A stretch of DNA of 15,094 nt from Egerieenecus merdigallinarum. GTDB taxonomy: Bacteria; Bacillota; Clostridia; Christensenellales; Aristaeellaceae. The stretch covers positions 1-15,094 of the forward strand of contig DVHS01000019.1 in NCBI GenBank assembly GCA_018711985.1. Direction: 5' to 3'. A program made the position numbers and the translations under genes. Positions 12,587 through 15,094 of this stretch are shown here, piece after piece. Position 1 is the stretch's first letter; every line of letters begins with the position of its first letter. Under the pieces are notes generated by a model. The model searched no databases and had not been told where the DNA came from. It saw only the letters and a program-made list of their open reading frames with translations.

Positions 12587-13855
12587 ATGCAATCCATGTA
12601 TGAAATGGCCAAGGAGCGCTACGCCGCCCTGGGGGTGGATGTGGAGCGCGCCATGGAAAAGCTGCGGCATGCCCCGGTGAGCCTGCACTGCTGGCAGGGG
12701 GACGACGTCCGGGGCTTTGACACCGACCCCACCAAGCCCCTCACCGGCGGCATTCAGACCACCGGCAACTATCCCGGGCGCGCCCGCACCCCCGAGGAGC
12801 TCATGGCCGACCTGGACCTGGTGCTCAAGCTGTGCCCTGGTACCAAGAAGATGAACCTGCATGCTTCCTACGCCATTTTCGATGAGGAAAACGGCGGCTG
12901 GGTGGACCGGGACAAGCTGGAACCCAAGCATTTCAAAAAGTGGGTGGACTTCTGCAAGGCGCGCGGCCTGGGCTGCGACTTCAACCCCACCTTCTTTTCC
13001 CACCCCATGTGCGACCCGCTGACCCTGGCCTCCCCCAATGAAAAGACCCGCCGCTTCTGGATTGAGCACGGCAAGGCCAGCATCCGCATCAGCCAATACC
13101 TGGCCGAGGAACTGAGACAGCCCTGCATCATGAACATCTGGACGGGCGACGGCTTCAAGGATGTGCCTGCCGACCGCATGGGCCCCCGCCAGCGCTACAA
13201 GGAGAGCATGGACGAGATCCTCTCCGAGCCCTTTGACTTCAACCTGGTCAAGCCCTGCGTGGAGTCGAAGGTCTTTGGCATCGGCGTGGAGGCCTACACC
13301 GTGGGCAGCGCGGAGTATGCCCTGAGCTACGCGGCCATGAACCCCGGCAAGTGCATTCCCCTGATGGACAACGGCCACTATCATCCCACGGAGGTGGTCA
13401 GCGACAAGATTCCCGCGCTGCTGACCTTCTTCCCGGAGCTGGCGCTGCACATCACCCGGCCCATCCGCTGGGACAGCGACCATGTGGTGCTCCTGGACGA
13501 CGAAACCAAGGAAATTTGCAAGGAGATCGTGCGCTGCGGCGGCCTGGAAGGCCGGGTACACATGGCCCTGGACTACTTCGACGCCTCCATCAACCGGGTT
13601 TCCGCCTGGGTCACCGGCTTCCGCAATGTGCAAAAGGCCCTGCTCATGGCGCTGCTCACGCCCAATGAGCAGCTCAAGGCGCTCCAGGACGGCGACCGGT
13701 TCACCGAGCTGATGGTGCGCCAGGAAGAGCTGAAAACCATGCCCTTCGGGGAAATCTGGGACGAGTACTGCCGCCGCTGCGGCGCGCCGGTGGACGGGGA
13801 ATGGTTCCCCCAGGTGCAGCAATACGAACAGGATGTGCAGCTGAAGCGCGTGTGA
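12587..13855 (+). CDS. rhaA: L-rhamnose isomerase RhaA
   Basis: A 422-residue metal-dependent isomerase that converts L-rhamnose to L-rhamnulose in the cytoplasm. Its length is close to the roughly 419 residues usual for the family. Typical stretches are SLHCWQGDDVRGF and GGIQTTGNYPGRARTPEEL near the N-terminus, then NLHASYAIF, CDFNPTFFSHP, IWTGDGFKDVP and GVEAYTVGSAEYALSY. MDNGHYHPTE (260-269) and RWDSDHVVLLDDE (from 294) are the acidic and His-rich stretches around the metal site, and MALDYFDASINRVSAW lies near the end. I chose the ATG at 12587, 9 nt after AGGAGGT; the in-frame ATG at 12554 lies inside rhaB and has no ribosome binding site. It sits between rhaB and rhaD. Confidence 0.96.
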   Translation: MQSMYEMAKERYAALGVDVERAMEKLRHAPVSLHCWQGDDVRGFDTDPTKPLTGGIQTTGNYPGRARTPEELMADLDLVLKLCPGTKKMNLHASYAIFDEENGGWVDRDKLEPKHFKKWVDFCKARGLGCDFNPTFFSHPMCDPLTLASPNEKTRRFWIEHGKASIRISQYLAEELRQPCIMNIWTGDGFKDVPADRMGPRQRYKESMDEILSEPFDFNLVKPCVESKVFGIGVEAYTVGSAEYALSYAAMNPGKCIPLMDNGHYHPTEVVSDKIPALLTFFPELALHITRPIRWDSDHVVLLDDETKEICKEIVRCGGLEGRVHMALDYFDASINRVSAWVTGFRNVQKALLMALLTPNEQLKALQDGDRFTELMVRQEELKTMPFGEIWDEYCRRCGAPVDGEWFPQVQQYEQDVQLKRV

Positions 13856-13892
13856 CACGCGGGACAGCCCAAGCAAAAGGAGGATGCGACTG

Positions 13893-14717
13893 ATGGCCTT
13901 TACCGATATTGAGGTTGTGAAGGGATATATCCGTATGTGCAACGACGGCTGGCTCCAGGGCTGGCACGAGCGTAACGGCGGCAACCTGACCTACCGCCTC
14001 CGCCCGGAGGAAGTGGAGCAGTGCCGCCCCTACATGAACACCCTGCCCGGCGGCTGGGTCAAAATGGGCGTTCAGGCCGACAACCTGCGGGGGGAATATT
14101 TCCTGGCCACGGGCAGCGGCAAGTATTTCCGCAACGTGATCGAGGCGCCCCAGGACAACATTTGCCTGCTGGAGATCAACGACGCCGGGGACAGCTGGCG
14201 CATTGTCTGGGGCCTGGAGAAGGGCGGACGGCCCACCAGCGAGTTCCCCAGCCATTTCATGAACCATTCCGTGCGTAAGGCGGCCACGGACGGGGCCTGC
14301 CGGGTGATTTACCACGCGCATCCCGCCAATATCATCGCCATGACCTATGTGCTGCCCCTGACCAGCCGGGATTTCACCCGGGTGCTGTGGCAGAGCGCCA
14401 CGGAATGCCCGGTGGTGTTCCCCGGCGGCGTGGGCGTGGTGCCGTGGATGGTGCCCGGCGGCGCGGACATCGCCATGGCCACCAGTGAACTGATGAAGGA
14501 GTTTGACGCGGCGGTTTGGGCACATCATGGCCTGTTCTGCTCCGGCCCGGACTTCGACATCACCTTCGGGCTGATGCACACCATTGAAAAGGCCGCGGAA
14601 ATCTACGTCAAGGCCATGAGCATGGGCCAGGGCATCAAGCAGACCATTTCCGACGACAACCTGCGGGCCATCGCCAAGGATTTCGGCGTAACCCTGCGGG
14701 AGGAATTCCTGGATTAA
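13893..14717 (+). CDS. rhaD: rhamnulose-1-phosphate aldolase RhaD
   Basis: A class II, zinc-dependent aldolase that cleaves L-rhamnulose-1-phosphate into dihydroxyacetone phosphate and L-lactaldehyde. From the chosen ATG it has 274 residues, the same length as E. coli RhaD. The catalytic Glu117 (PTSEFPSH) and zinc ligands His141 and His143 (YHAHP) and His212 (WAHHGLF) fall at exactly the E. coli positions. GWHERNGGNLTYRL and FLATGSGKYF form the phosphate-binding part. The start at 13893 has AAGGAGG 9 nt upstream (13877-13883). An in-frame ATG at 13884 touches that site and would leave no spacing. It lies 37 bp after rhaA, is the last gene of the operon, and is followed at once by a strong hairpin. 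Confidence 0.97.
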   Translation: MAFTDIEVVKGYIRMCNDGWLQGWHERNGGNLTYRLRPEEVEQCRPYMNTLPGGWVKMGVQADNLRGEYFLATGSGKYFRNVIEAPQDNICLLEINDAGDSWRIVWGLEKGGRPTSEFPSHFMNHSVRKAATDGACRVIYHAHPANIIAMTYVLPLTSRDFTRVLWQSATECPVVFPGGVGVVPWMVPGGADIAMATSELMKEFDAAVWAHHGLFCSGPDFDITFGLMHTIEKAAEIYVKAMSMGQGIKQTISDDNLRAIAKDFGVTLREEFLD

Positions 14718-14763
14718 GCAGCAAGGGGCGGTTGCGGGTTTTCCCGTGGCCGCCCTTTGCTGC
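14718..14763 (+). terminator. long hairpin directly after rhaD, terminator-like but without a T-tract
   Basis: GCAGCAAGGGGCGG (14718-14731) pairs with CCGCCCTTTGCTGC (14750-14763) over 14 bp with one G-U. CGGG/CCCG with a TTTT loop extends it inside. It starts right after the stop codon. The downstream bases (GTGCCGCAATGG) contain no T-run, so it may protect the mRNA 3' end or give partial termination. Confidence 0.6.
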
Positions 14764-14772
14764 GTGCCGCAA

Positions 14773-15094
14773 TGGAAGGCGAGGGAAAGGCGTTCCTTGC
14801 ATTTTCCTGCTTCACAGAGGGTTTCGCCTCTGCGGAGGCGACCAAAGGGCTTTCCGATCGCCCTTTGGAAACCTTCGGCCCCATGCAGCGGATGGGATTT
14901 TCCACAGAAAACGGATTTTTTGTGGAAGGCGAGGGAAAGGCTTTCCTTGCATTTTCCTGCTTCACAGAGGGTTTCGCCTCTGCGGAGGCGACCAAAGGGC
15001 TTTCCGATCGCCCTTTGGAAACCTTCGGCCCCCATGCAGCGGACGGGATTTTCCACAGAAAACGGATTTTTTGTGGAAGGCGAGGGAAAGGCTT
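14773..15094. repeat. tandem array of a structured 150-bp repeat, running off the window
   Basis: Three units begin with TGGAAGGCGAGGGAAAGGC: 14773-14922 (150 bp), 14923-15073 (151 bp), and a partial copy from 15074 to the window end. The full copies differ at only about three positions: G/T near the start, one inserted C, and T/C near the end. Each full copy encodes three hairpins: CGCCTC/GAGGCG, a perfect 9-bp CCAAAGGGC/GCCCTTTGG, and TCCACAGAAAA/TTTTTTGTGGA, which crosses the unit junction. Minus-strand reading frames repeat with the unit and have no ribosome binding site, so I see no gene here. It may be a dispersed clostridial intergenic repeat amplified in tandem. The near identity argues for recent duplication. 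Confidence 0.9.
14842..14868. other. 9-bp perfect hairpin inside repeat unit 1
   Basis: CCAAAGGGC (14842-14850) and GCCCTTTGG (14860-14868) enclose a 9-nt loop. The same hairpin recurs 150 bp later in the second unit. It is the strongest structure in the repeat and is preceded by a CGCCTC/GAGGCG hairpin at 14825-14840. Confidence 0.7.

Noticed and set aside
11125..13984. Minus-strand frames of 495 and 566 codons opposite rhaB and rhaA
   Set aside because: They mirror well-recognised rha genes, lack ribosome binding sites, and read as His/Gly/Gln-rich shadow sequence.
13701..15056. Minus-strand frames reading through the 150-bp repeats and rhaD (451 and 93 codons)
   Set aside because: The repeated peptide simply follows the DNA repeat, no start signal is present, and the longer frame is antisense to rhaD.
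14773..15094. CRISPR array
   Set aside because: The units are 150 bp and repeat over their full length, without unique spacers, so this is an ordinary tandem repeat.

Overview
The window is GC-rich, tightly packed chromosomal DNA. It most resembles a gut-type member of the Clostridia (Bacillota). Supporting signs are strong AGGAGG ribosome binding sites before nearly every gene, sigma-A promoters with extended -10 elements, a YbaB-RecR pair, a second GyrB/GyrA-type topoisomerase pair away from dnaA/recF, an ECF sigma factor with a membrane anti-sigma partner, and a rhamnose operon. The genus cannot be named from the sequence alone. Thirteen protein genes are supported. No rRNA, tRNA, CRISPR array, insertion sequence or phage gene was seen.

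Layout. Bases 1-158 hold only hairpins, probably the 3' end of a transcript entering from the left. On the minus strand, 159-1842 is an ECF sigma factor followed by its probable membrane anti-sigma factor, with stop and start overlapping. Also on the minus strand, 1977-5402 is a five-gene unit transcribed as DUF4097-like protein, ybaB, recR, rmuC and a 96-residue conserved-looking protein. It has a clear promoter (5438-5466) and a clear intrinsic terminator (1906-1944). Further right, 5470-9918 carries parE and parC-like genes for a type IIA topoisomerase, with their own promoter at 9956-9984. Then the strand switches: a divergent AraC-family regulator (10072-11052, GTG start), an intrinsic terminator, and the rhaB-rhaA-rhaD operon (11176-14717). 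The right end (14770-15094) holds no gene but two full copies and one partial copy of a structured 150-bp tandem repeat that runs off the window.

How the genes work together. The left two-thirds concerns the cell envelope stress response (sigma/anti-sigma) and DNA maintenance: topology, recombinational repair, and a nucleoid-associated protein. The right third is a compact pathway for L-rhamnose: isomerase to L-rhamnulose, kinase to L-rhamnulose-1-phosphate, aldolase to dihydroxyacetone phosphate plus L-lactaldehyde, probably controlled by the adjacent AraC-type regulator. No transporter, mutarotase or lactaldehyde reductase is in the window.

No clearly new system stands out. The best leads are the repair operon with its two uncharacterised members, the structured repeat array, a direct repeat built into the araC-rhaB terminator, and a phenylalanine at the quinolone-determining position of the ParC-like subunit.
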